A stretch of DNA of 5,997 bases from NCBI GenBank assembly GCA_903832075.1, contig CAILAF010000002.1, positions 1 to 5,997 of the forward strand, written 5' to 3'. The DNA is from an uncultured Chitinophagaceae bacterium. Lineage in GTDB: Bacteria > Bacteroidota > Bacteroidia > Chitinophagales > Chitinophagaceae. Numbering within the stretch: the first letter of the stretch is position 1; each line of letters begins with the position of its first letter. The notes beneath the pieces are model-generated. The model saw only the letters and a list, made by a program, of their open reading frames with translations. It was not told the origin of the DNA and ran no database searches. Position numbers and translations under genes: made by a program. This document shows positions 1-5,560 of the stretch, piece after piece.

Positions 1-72
1 CCGCAAAAATTTCTTTTTTTAGAACATTTTGATGCTGGTTTGCTTAATGCAGATATAGGGTTTGGTGGGTAA
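1..72 (+). CDS. C-terminal fragment of an unidentified protein (5' end outside window)
   Basis: Frame 1 is open from the window edge and ends at a TAA at 70-72, giving 23 residues that end in LLNADIGFGG. The frame has no internal stop and is followed by an intergenic stretch of about 120 bp with a small hairpin, as expected for the end of a real gene. The fragment is too short to assign to a family, and I do not recognise it. Open frames this short also occur by chance, so the call rests mainly on its position. Confidence 0.45.
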   Translation, partial: PQKFLFLEHFDAGLLNADIGFGG

Positions 73-94
73 GACTTTATTTGTCATTAATTAT

Positions 95-113
95 ACTACA
101 AATTTATTGTAGT
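95..113 (+). other. Small perfect hairpin downstream of the truncated gene
   Basis: ACTACAA (95-101) and TTGTAGT (107-113) form a perfect 7-bp stem around an ATTTA loop. It starts 23 bp after the stop codon at 72, where a terminator or mRNA 3' end would be expected. The stem is mostly AT and is followed by TCTTATGG instead of a T-run, so it is not a canonical intrinsic terminator. It could stabilise a transcript end, or be chance in AT-rich DNA. Confidence 0.3.
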
Positions 114-145
114 TCTTATGGCAATTATTCAATGCCGAATGACAT

Positions 146-153
146 TAGCTTTG
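146..153 (+). promoter_or_regulatory. Possible Bacteroidota -7 element (TAGCTTTG)
   Basis: TAGCTTTG matches the Bacteroidota -7 consensus TAnnTTTG and lies 39 bp before the ATG of the small membrane protein at 193. I see no TTTG -33 element at the usual 19-21 bp upstream, so this is a half-supported promoter. If it is used, the leader would be roughly 30-35 nt. Confidence 0.35.
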
Positions 154-192
154 TACTGTTAATTTGAGTATGATAATTAAATCCAAGAAGCC

Positions 193-492
193 ATGTTAGT
201 TTATATAACAGATAATTTTATTGACTTTATATTTAGTCATCTTCAGGCTATGCATATAACAATTCTTGCAATGATTATTATAAAAATTATTCATTATAAT
301 AATCGTTTTCACAAGTTTTGGAGTGCTGGCGAATTACTACATTTTGATCAAAATGCCATACGTTATTCTCGTTCGGGTAGTAGTGCAAAAGCCAAAGTAA
401 TTCAGAATAGGTTAACTAATATTATTGCCATGTTAATAATGGCTGATATATTTCTAATCTTATTTAAGGTACTTGTAAACCCAATTGATTAA
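193..492 (+). CDS. Small hypothetical membrane protein with two predicted helices
   Basis: This is a 99-residue protein that I cannot assign to a family. It has a hydrophobic N-terminal segment at about residues 8-32 (ending LAMIIIKII). A polar central region of about 40 residues follows, rich in His, Asn, Arg and Ser, including the stretch RYSRSGSSAKAKVIQNR. A second hydrophobic segment covers about residues 74-96. This suggests an inner-membrane protein with two helices and a basic loop between them; by the positive-inside rule the loop would face the cytoplasm. The ATG at 193 follows an AAGAAG that could act as a weak ribosome site. A possible -7 box lies upstream and a strong terminator begins 25 bp after the stop, so it looks like a single-gene unit. 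No enzymatic motif is visible, and the function is unknown. Confidence 0.6.
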   Translation: MLVYITDNFIDFIFSHLQAMHITILAMIIIKIIHYNNRFHKFWSAGELLHFDQNAIRYSRSGSSAKAKVIQNRLTNIIAMLIMADIFLILFKVLVNPID

Positions 493-517
493 TGAGCAAT
501 TGACCTCTCCCAAGAAC

Positions 518-555
518 AAAAATGTCATCCTAAAAATAAGTGATGGCATTTTTTT
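518..555. terminator. Bidirectional intrinsic terminator between convergent genes
   Basis: AAAAATGTCATC (518-529) pairs with GATGGCATTTTT (542-553) in a 12-bp stem with one G-T wobble and a 12-nt loop. On the plus strand a run of seven T (549-555) follows the GC-containing part. On the minus strand the other arm ends in five T. The element lies between the stop of the small membrane protein (492) and the stop of the mutase gene (570), so it can end transcription from both sides. Confidence 0.85.
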
Positions 556-569
556 ATTAAAAGACTAAA

Positions 570-2129
570 TTATTTATACTCACCAAATACTTTGCGTAAA
601 GTATCAGCAATTTCTCCAAGTGTGCAATAATTTTCTACGGCCTCAATAACATGCGGCATTAAGTTGCTGCCATCTTTTGCAGAAGCAGAAATGTTTTGTA
701 AGCAGCGTTCAGCATTCAGCGTTATTCGTTTTGCTTTTAGCATTTTTAATTTTTCACTTTGCACAGTTCTAATGCTATCATCAATTTTAAATGCAGGAAT
801 TGCTTCTTCTTTATCAATTGTAAATTTATTTACACCAACAATAATTTTTTCTTTGCTTTCAATTTGGCGTTGATATTCATAAGCACTTCGTGCAATTTCA
901 TTTTGTATAAATCCTTGTTCAATGGCATTCACACTTCCACCCAATGCATCAATTTTTGCAATTAAGTCTAATGCTTTTTGTTCAACTTCATTCGTCAAGC
1001 TTTCTATAAAATAACTTCCAGCCAAAGGATCAACTGTATCAACCACACCACTTTCATACGCTGTAATTTGTTGTGTACGTAATGCAATACGTGCAGCTTC
1101 TTCGGTTGGTAAACTTAATGCTTCATCATAACCATTGGTGTGTAAACTTTGCGTGCCGCCTAATACTGCCGCCAATGTTTGAATAGTAACACGAGAAATA
1201 TTATTCAATGGTTGCTGCGCAGTTAATGTGCTACCGCCAGTTTGAGTATGAAAGCGAAGCATCATTGCTTTCTCATCTGTTGCGCCTAATTCTTTCATCA
1301 TCTTTGCCCACATTCTTCTGGCAGCACGAAACTTTGCAACTTCTTCAAACAAATTATTATGTGCATTAAAAAAGAATGATAATCTTTTTCCAAAAACATT
1401 TATGTCCAAACCTTTTTCTAAAGCAGCTTTTACATAAGCCTTTCCATTACTTAAAGTGAATGCAATTTCCTGTACGGCTGTACTTCCTGCTTCGCGAATA
1501 TGATAACCCGAAATAGAAATAGTATTCCACTTTGGTAATTCTTTTGCACACCATTCAAAAATATCGGTGATGATGCGCATAGAAGGTTTTGGTGGATAAA
1601 TATATGTTCCTCTTGCAGCGTATTCTTTTAAAATATCGTTTTGAATAGTGCCTGTTATTTTTTTTAAATCGGCACCTTGTTGTTTGGCAAGTGCAACATA
1701 AAAAGCCAATAAAATAAATCCTGTTGAGTTGATGGTCATGGAAGTAGAAACATCTTCTAACTTAATTCCTGCAAATAAAGTTTGCATGTCTTCAATACTA
1801 TCTATTGCGACACCAACTTTACCAACTTCACCTTCCGACAATGCATGATCACTATCATAACCGATTTGCGTTGGTAAATCAAATGCAACACTTAATCCGC
1901 TAACACCTTGCGATAATAAATAATGATAACGTTTATTACTTTCTTCAGCAGTGCTGAAACCCGCATACTGTCTCATTGTCCACAGTTTGCCGCGATACAT
2001 ATCAGATTGCACACCACGAGTGTAAGGAAAAATTCCAGGTTGTTCGTTACCTGTTACCGGTATATCTGGAGAATTATAAACTGTTTTTATTTCAATTCCC
2101 GAATCAGTATGTTTTTTATTTTCACTCAT
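570..2129 (-). CDS. Methylmalonyl-CoA mutase, stand-alone catalytic (large) subunit
   Basis: This subunit catalyses, with adenosylcobalamin, the interconversion of (R)-methylmalonyl-CoA and succinyl-CoA in the cytoplasm. The 519 residues cover the (beta/alpha)8 substrate-binding domain nearly end to end: TMRQYAGFS, GLSVAFDLPTQ, GTIQNDILKEY, TYIYPPKPSMR, SISGYH, and the closing RKVFGEYK. Tyr55 in RQYAGFS and Arg173 in KEYAARGTY match Tyr89 and Arg207 of the Propionibacterium enzyme. Isobutyryl-CoA mutases carry Phe and Gln there, so the substrate is probably methylmalonyl-CoA. His210 in SGYH matches catalytic His244. No C-terminal cobalamin domain (DxHxxG) follows, so a separate small subunit must exist outside this window. 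The frame extends upstream to a GTG at 2171 (533 aa), six bases after the preceding stop. I prefer the ATG at 2129 because the protein then begins shortly before DSGIEIK, where homologues usually begin. It is probably co-transcribed with the upstream membrane-protein gene. Confidence 0.93.
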   Translation of the reverse strand: MSENKKHTDSGIEIKTVYNSPDIPVTGNEQPGIFPYTRGVQSDMYRGKLWTMRQYAGFSTAEESNKRYHYLLSQGVSGLSVAFDLPTQIGYDSDHALSEGEVGKVGVAIDSIEDMQTLFAGIKLEDVSTSMTINSTGFILLAFYVALAKQQGADLKKITGTIQNDILKEYAARGTYIYPPKPSMRIITDIFEWCAKELPKWNTISISGYHIREAGSTAVQEIAFTLSNGKAYVKAALEKGLDINVFGKRLSFFFNAHNNLFEEVAKFRAARRMWAKMMKELGATDEKAMMLRFHTQTGGSTLTAQQPLNNISRVTIQTLAAVLGGTQSLHTNGYDEALSLPTEEAARIALRTQQITAYESGVVDTVDPLAGSYFIESLTNEVEQKALDLIAKIDALGGSVNAIEQGFIQNEIARSAYEYQRQIESKEKIIVGVNKFTIDKEEAIPAFKIDDSIRTVQSEKLKMLKAKRITLNAERCLQNISASAKDGSNLMPHVIEAVENYCTLGEIADTLRKVFGEYK

Positions 2130-2177
2130 AAATTCATTTAAAAGGGTTACTTTAAACTTGCGACTTGCCACAAGTAT

Positions 2178-2678
2178 CTATAATAATTTCTTGGCTTCAA
2201 AACTTAATACTTGACTTACTTTATCATGTAAACTTCCTTCCGCATCGTTCATTAAATATTCTAACAATAATTTATTTAAATCCATTGCTGTTGCATTTGC
2301 AGGCAAACTATTTGCAAATTGATTTACAACTAACATATTTTGATCTTTTAAATTTTTAACTGCAGTCCATGCATCGGCACTTACATAAATTTGCTGTGTA
2401 ATGTTATAATCAAACTCCTGACGAATATTTTGAGTAAGTAACATTTGCATTTCTCTTGCAGAAAATTCGCTTTGAGCTAATCTTGCAATTAAATTTTGTA
2501 ATGCAATTCTATCAACCAACAAAGTCAAACGTTCATAAGCTTGTAAACGCATTTGTCGGGTATTATTATCAATACTTGTTTCTACACTAACATTAGTTTT
2601 ACGTTGCCAGAAAAAAATATACACTATAAATCCGGCAACCAATATGATTATACTTAAAAATATTGTTGAATTGTCCAT
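2178..2678 (-). CDS. Conserved-looking single-pass membrane protein with coiled cytoplasmic domain
   Basis: From the ATG at 2678 this is a 166-residue protein. A short N-terminal tail (MDNST) leads into one hydrophobic segment at about residues 5-24, ending FFWQRK, so the remainder probably lies in the cytoplasm. The soluble part is helical and polar, with the stretches RLQAYERLTLLVDRI, NLIARLAQ and IRQEFDYNITQQIYVS. It resembles uncharacterised membrane proteins I know from Bacteroidota, but I assign no function. The frame extends to a GTG at 2732, but that extension crosses a TATATTTG promoter box at 2694-2701 and would place a polar tail before the membrane segment, so I chose 2678. Its stop is 48 bp before the ATG of the mutase gene, and no terminator is visible between them, suggesting one operon. 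Confidence 0.8.
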   Translation of the reverse strand: MDNSTIFLSIIILVAGFIVYIFFWQRKTNVSVETSIDNNTRQMRLQAYERLTLLVDRIALQNLIARLAQSEFSAREMQMLLTQNIRQEFDYNITQQIYVSADAWTAVKNLKDQNMLVVNQFANSLPANATAMDLNKLLLEYLMNDAEGSLHDKVSQVLSFEAKKLL

Positions 2679-2693
2679 TCTAAATGGTTTTTG

Positions 2694-2701
2694 CAAATAT
2701 A
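2694..2701 (-). promoter_or_regulatory. Bacteroidota -7 promoter element for the membrane protein-mutase operon
   Basis: Read on the minus strand, TATATTTG matches TAnnTTTG exactly and is followed by CAAAAACC. It ends 15 nt before the ATG at 2678, which implies a leader of about 10 nt and argues against the upstream GTG start at 2732. I see no clean TTTG -33 element at the usual spacing. The call rests on the box and its position. Confidence 0.55.
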
Positions 2702-2773
2702 ACTCTGATGCGCTAAAATTGAGGATTTCCACGAATCGTAAGAATAGAATGATGTTACTGCAAAAATCTGTTT

Positions 2774-2781
2774 TATTTTTG
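2774..2781 (+). promoter_or_regulatory. Bacteroidota -7 promoter element for the Fe-S carrier gene
   Basis: TATTTTTG matches TAnnTTTG and ends 17 nt before the ATG at 2799, within the divergent intergenic region. A short leader of roughly 10-14 nt is implied, with a GAAAG directly before the start codon. No convincing -33 TTTG is visible upstream, only a weak TGTT at 2753-2756. Confidence 0.55.
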
Positions 2782-2798
2782 TAGAATAAAATTGAAAG

Positions 2799-3143
2799 AT
2801 GGAAACAATAACAACAGCTCCGGTTTCTTTTACTGCGTCAGCGATTGAAGAAATAAAAAGATTGATGAATGAAGAAAATTTTGATACAGCTACCAAATTA
2901 AGAATTGGCGTAAAGGGTGGCGGTTGCAGCGGTATGACTTATGTTTTAGGATTTGATGCACCACAAGAAGATGATGAAGAATATGATTTTGAAGGGTTGT
3001 CTTTTATTATGAATAAAAGTCATGGATTGTATTTATACGGAATGCAAATTGATTGGCATGATGGATTGAACAGCAGAGGTTTTACTTTCAATAATCCTAA
3101 TGCATCTAAGACTTGCGGATGCGGAACCTCATTTAGTGTGTAA
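2799..3143 (+). CDS. A-type iron-sulfur cluster carrier (IscA/SufA/ErpA/HesB family)
   Basis: This cytoplasmic protein accepts Fe-S clusters from the assembly scaffold and passes them to target enzymes. Its 114 residues match the usual length of the family. The three cluster-binding cysteines are present: Cys43 in GGGCSGM and Cys106 and Cys108 in the closing CGCGTSF motif. The middle carries the family block YLYGMQIDW and the GFTFNNPNA stretch just before the last cysteines. An acidic run (EDDEEYDFEG, about residues 57-66) lies between the two halves. The family name is secure, but the sequence alone does not tell IscA, SufA and ErpA apart, so I give no symbol. No isc or suf partner gene is in the window. 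The gene is divergent from the membrane protein-mutase operon and lies 46 bp upstream of the deacetylase gene, with no terminator between them. Confidence 0.93.
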   Translation: METITTAPVSFTASAIEEIKRLMNEENFDTATKLRIGVKGGGCSGMTYVLGFDAPQEDDEEYDFEGLSFIMNKSHGLYLYGMQIDWHDGLNSRGFTFNNPNASKTCGCGTSFSV

Positions 3144-3189
3144 TCTTTCAAAGAAACAATTGTTATTTTACAATCTTAACGAGTATTGT

Positions 3190-4074
3190 ATGAAATATGC
3201 AATTGTATTTATCTTCCAATTATTTTTTTCTATATCATTTTCTCAACAAAATAAATCTGCTGAGAAAACTTTTATTCTTATTCGTTGCGATGATATTGGC
3301 ATGTGCCATTCAGTGAATATGGCAGCCAAAAAAGTTCTTGAAACAGGAATGCCTGTTTCAATGTCAGTAATGGTTCCATGCCCTTGGTTTAGCGAAGCGG
3401 TAGAAATGCTTAAGAAATATTCTAATGTTTCTATTGGTATTCATCTTACACTAAATTCGGAATGGAAACAATATCGTTGGGGTCCCGTTTCTGGATCAAG
3501 TTCAGTTCCTACTTTAGTAGATTCATTTGGAAATTTCTTTCCATCGCGAAGTTTACTTTTCGGCAATAATCCAAAATTAATTGAAATTGAAACTGAATTA
3601 CGTGCGCAAATTGAAAAAACATTGCGTGCAGGATTAAAAATAAATTATCTCGATTATCACATGAGTGCTGCTGTTCAAACATTGGAAACAAGAATGATTG
3701 TGGAGAAGCTTGCAGCAGAATATAAACTAGCTATTTCTCGATATTATGGTGAAGATGGTATTGATATTGGTTATTTCGCTTCGCCTGAAAAAAAGTTGGA
3801 TACTTTAATGTCAAGAACAAAAACTTTTACCGATGGTGGTATAAAATTATTCGTATTTCATGTGGGGCTTGATACACCTGAATTAGCTGCGATGGAGGAT
3901 TTAAATCTGTTCGGTCCGAAAGAAATGAGTAAACATCGTAATGCTGAATTAAATGCACTCACTTCAAAACAATTTCAAGATTTTTTGCACGATAAAAAAT
4001 ATCGTTTAGTGAATTATAAAATGTTGATTGATGAAAAAGGATTAAACAGTATGAAAAGACCATCGACAGAATAG
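3190..4074 (+). CDS. Secreted YdjC/ChbG-family carbohydrate deacetylase
   Basis: Proteins of this family are metal-dependent deacetylases; ChbG removes an acetyl group from chitobiose-type sugars. The 294-residue protein starts with a signal peptide (MKYAIVFIFQLFFSISFSQ), so it acts in the periplasm or is anchored or exported further. The family signatures are in order: the RCDDIG motif with Asp34-Asp35, GIHLTL with His85, YLDYH with Asp155 and His157, and FHVG with His224. WGPVSG and VPTLVD near residues 97-111 also fit the family. In the third motif the usual D-S-H-x-H reads D-Y-H-M-S, so the second histidine is missing. The frame extends upstream to 3100 inside the Fe-S carrier gene. The ATG at 3190 is preferred because it places the signal peptide at the N-terminus. 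The natural substrate cannot be read from the sequence. It is probably co-transcribed with the Fe-S carrier gene. Confidence 0.87.
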   Translation: MKYAIVFIFQLFFSISFSQQNKSAEKTFILIRCDDIGMCHSVNMAAKKVLETGMPVSMSVMVPCPWFSEAVEMLKKYSNVSIGIHLTLNSEWKQYRWGPVSGSSSVPTLVDSFGNFFPSRSLLFGNNPKLIEIETELRAQIEKTLRAGLKINYLDYHMSAAVQTLETRMIVEKLAAEYKLAISRYYGEDGIDIGYFASPEKKLDTLMSRTKTFTDGGIKLFVFHVGLDTPELAAMEDLNLFGPKEMSKHRNAELNALTSKQFQDFLHDKKYRLVNYKMLIDEKGLNSMKRPSTE

Positions 4075-4085
4075 CAATACTTATC

Positions 4086-4104
4086 TTTTTAAAAAATATT
4101 TTTT
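4086..4104. terminator. AT-only inverted repeat between convergent genes, possible weak terminator
   Basis: A perfect 14-bp palindrome, AAAAAATATTTTTT, lies at 4091-4104, preceded by TTTTT at 4086-4090. It lies in the 28-bp gap between the deacetylase stop (4074) and the porin stop (4105-4103), and overlaps the latter. Either strand presents an AT stem followed by T residues. There is no GC pair in the stem, so it would be a poor intrinsic terminator, and it may only mark AT-rich spacer DNA. Confidence 0.3.
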
Positions 4105-5428
4105 ATAATTCTACATGTAAGCGTAAGGATATAATGTGCACGGGGCCACGATCTTTATTATAAGCAGGATTAACAGCAAGTTGATAATCGGGCGAGATAA
4201 AAATTTTCTTCCAAACATTCCATGAATAATATGTTTCCAAAATTTGTTCATGTCCATAATTTAGTTTTCCATCACCAATTAAAAATCCATAGCCACCGGT
4301 AGATAAATAATTTTTATGTTCATCAGATAATCCATTGTTTACATAAGCAATACCAAAGTGATCTTGTTTTCTTTTCCAAATAGAACCATCAAAACGTAAA
4401 CCTGTTGTAAAGCTTCTATCAATTTCTGTAAATGCCCAAGATTCATTCTTGCCATCACTCCAACTATAATTAATGTAATAATGAACTTTATTAAAATGAT
4501 TATCAAAATTTATATAAAAACCTGTTTTGGTTCTTCCATATGCTCTTGTACTTGTAACATCAGGTGTTGTAAAAGTTGCTAATGCATTATTTATTGCCAA
4601 TGCATAATTACCCATATGTGCTATATTTTGCGTTATGCCAATAGAAAAATCAGTATGAATTTGATCGTTCTTATACAATAGATTTTTCTTTCCAAATTCT
4701 ACAACCATTCCCATTGCTTTGTTCCAAATAAATTGCAATTCAGGCCCGTTTGCTTCAATAGGAACAGTAGTTAATGCAGCACGCAAATGATAATCGTGAT
4801 AAATAAATTGTGTAACAAATCCCATTGTATAACCACGAGTGTTTGCAGGATAATCCCATGCACCGCTGCCCATTAAAGCCCAATTTAAAAATTGTGTTCG
4901 TGGATCATTACTAATTTCTGATTCATCAAAAAAATCTGCCAATGAAAATTTTCCCAATAGAACGGAGAGATAATCTTTATTAGTTGTTTCTTGAATTTGA
5001 TTTTCATCATCTTCAACTTTTTCTTTTCTTATTGATAGAGGAAAACGGTGTTCTACATATAACCTTGCAATATATGGATGAGGAGCTGGATCACCTACGC
5101 GGTATATTTCACCATTTGGAAACCCGGCTAAACCAAGTGTTTGACTAAAACCTTTGCCACCGGTCATTTCAGGGTTAAAAACGACATAAGTATTTTTAAA
5201 AGGTTTATAATTTAAAAATATAGTAGTAGTAATAGAAGGTTTGATGGGTTCATCGGGTAACAAACTATTTGTTCCTGTATATGGTGAATTAAATTTGAAA
5301 TGATATTGAGGAATAAATGTTGCTTGCCAATGCAATGAATATTTTTTTTCAGCAAGTTGTGATGTGTCTTGCGAAAAAATATTGCCTGTAAACAATACTG
5401 AAACTATTATGATGAATATCTTTTTCAT
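4103..5428 (-). CDS. Outer-membrane carbohydrate porin, OprB family
   Basis: OprB-family proteins are beta-barrel channels in the outer membrane that admit sugars and other small solutes. From the ATG at 5428 this is a 441-residue protein with a signal peptide (MKKIFIIIVSVLFTGNIFSQ). Recognisable family blocks follow in order: IPQYHFKFNSPYTG, NPEMTGGKGFSQTLGLAG, FPNGEIYRVGDPAPHPYIAR, LLGKFSLADFFDE, DPRTQFLNWALM, and GAWDYPANTRGYTMGFVTQF. Alternating polar and hydrophobic strands run to the C-terminal RGPVHIISLRLHVEL. A charged, probably surface or periplasmic loop (about residues 134-151, rich in Glu, Asp and Lys) separates two strands. The last residue is Leu, where outer-membrane barrels usually end in Phe. 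The frame also allows a start at 5440, but that lies inside the -7 box at 5438-5445, so 5428 is preferred. No TonB box or partner is seen. It is a single gene under its own promoter. Confidence 0.87.
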   Translation of the reverse strand: MKKIFIIIVSVLFTGNIFSQDTSQLAEKKYSLHWQATFIPQYHFKFNSPYTGTNSLLPDEPIKPSITTTIFLNYKPFKNTYVVFNPEMTGGKGFSQTLGLAGFPNGEIYRVGDPAPHPYIARLYVEHRFPLSIRKEKVEDDENQIQETTNKDYLSVLLGKFSLADFFDESEISNDPRTQFLNWALMGSGAWDYPANTRGYTMGFVTQFIYHDYHLRAALTTVPIEANGPELQFIWNKAMGMVVEFGKKNLLYKNDQIHTDFSIGITQNIAHMGNYALAINNALATFTTPDVTSTRAYGRTKTGFYINFDNHFNKVHYYINYSWSDGKNESWAFTEIDRSFTTGLRFDGSIWKRKQDHFGIAYVNNGLSDEHKNYLSTGGYGFLIGDGKLNYGHEQILETYYSWNVWKKIFISPDYQLAVNPAYNKDRGPVHIISLRLHVEL

Positions 5429-5437
5429 TTTGCGGCA

Positions 5438-5470
5438 CAAAAGTAAGGGTCATGATTATACAGCCGCAAA
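5438..5470 (-). promoter_or_regulatory. Bacteroidota promoter (-33 TTTG, -7 TACTTTTG) of the porin gene
   Basis: On the minus strand, TTTG (5470-5467) is followed after 21 nt by TACTTTTG (5445-5438). This fits the Bacteroidota layout of TTTG, about 19-21 bp, then TAnnTTTG. The -7 box ends 9 nt before the ATG at 5428, so the mRNA leader would be only a few nucleotides. This is the best-supported promoter in the window, and it fixes the porin start. Confidence 0.65.
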
Positions 5471-5545
5471 TTATTAAAGCAAGGTTGTTGCAAATTTTGT
5501 ATTGAAAAGTTTTTAATTGAGAATATAGTGTTAGAGAGGCTTATT

Positions 5546-5560
5546 GAATGAGAATCATTT
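5546..5560. promoter_or_regulatory. Fur-box-like imperfect palindrome, speculative
   Basis: AATGAGAATCATT (5547-5559) differs at one base from the core of the Escherichia coli Fur box (AATGATAATCATT). It overlaps the stop codon of the rightmost gene and lies about 120 bp upstream of the porin start, far from its promoter. Such AT-rich palindromes arise by chance, and Fur in this phylum need not use that consensus, so I give it little weight. Confidence 0.15.

Noticed and set aside
698..722. Repeated TTCAGC units inside the mutase coding region
   Set aside because: There are only two copies, in a variable linker part of the protein. This is chance and not a repeat element.
664..965. Two short plus-strand open frames antisense to the mutase gene
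   Set aside because: They lie entirely within a clearly conserved coding region on the other strand, and their composition reflects its reverse complement.
1923..2359. Two plus-strand open frames antisense to the mutase 5' end and the membrane-protein 3' end
   Set aside because: They have no promoter, no recognisable domain and low-complexity content. They are shadows of the minus-strand genes.
2654..2896. Minus-strand open frame spanning the divergent promoter region and the Fe-S gene start
   Set aside because: It covers both promoters and the conserved N-terminus of the Fe-S carrier, so it cannot be a gene alongside them.
3159..3174. ATTGT and ACAAT inverted repeat between the Fe-S gene and the deacetylase gene
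   Set aside because: The stem is only 5 bp with mostly AT pairs and no T-run, so it is too weak to call a terminator.
3100..3189. Upstream extension of the deacetylase frame to an ATG inside the Fe-S gene
   Set aside because: It would bury the signal peptide 30 residues inside the protein. The ATG at 3190 gives a normal secreted protein.
3509..3691. Minus-strand open frame inside the deacetylase gene
   Set aside because: It is antisense to conserved deacetylase coding sequence and has no features of its own.
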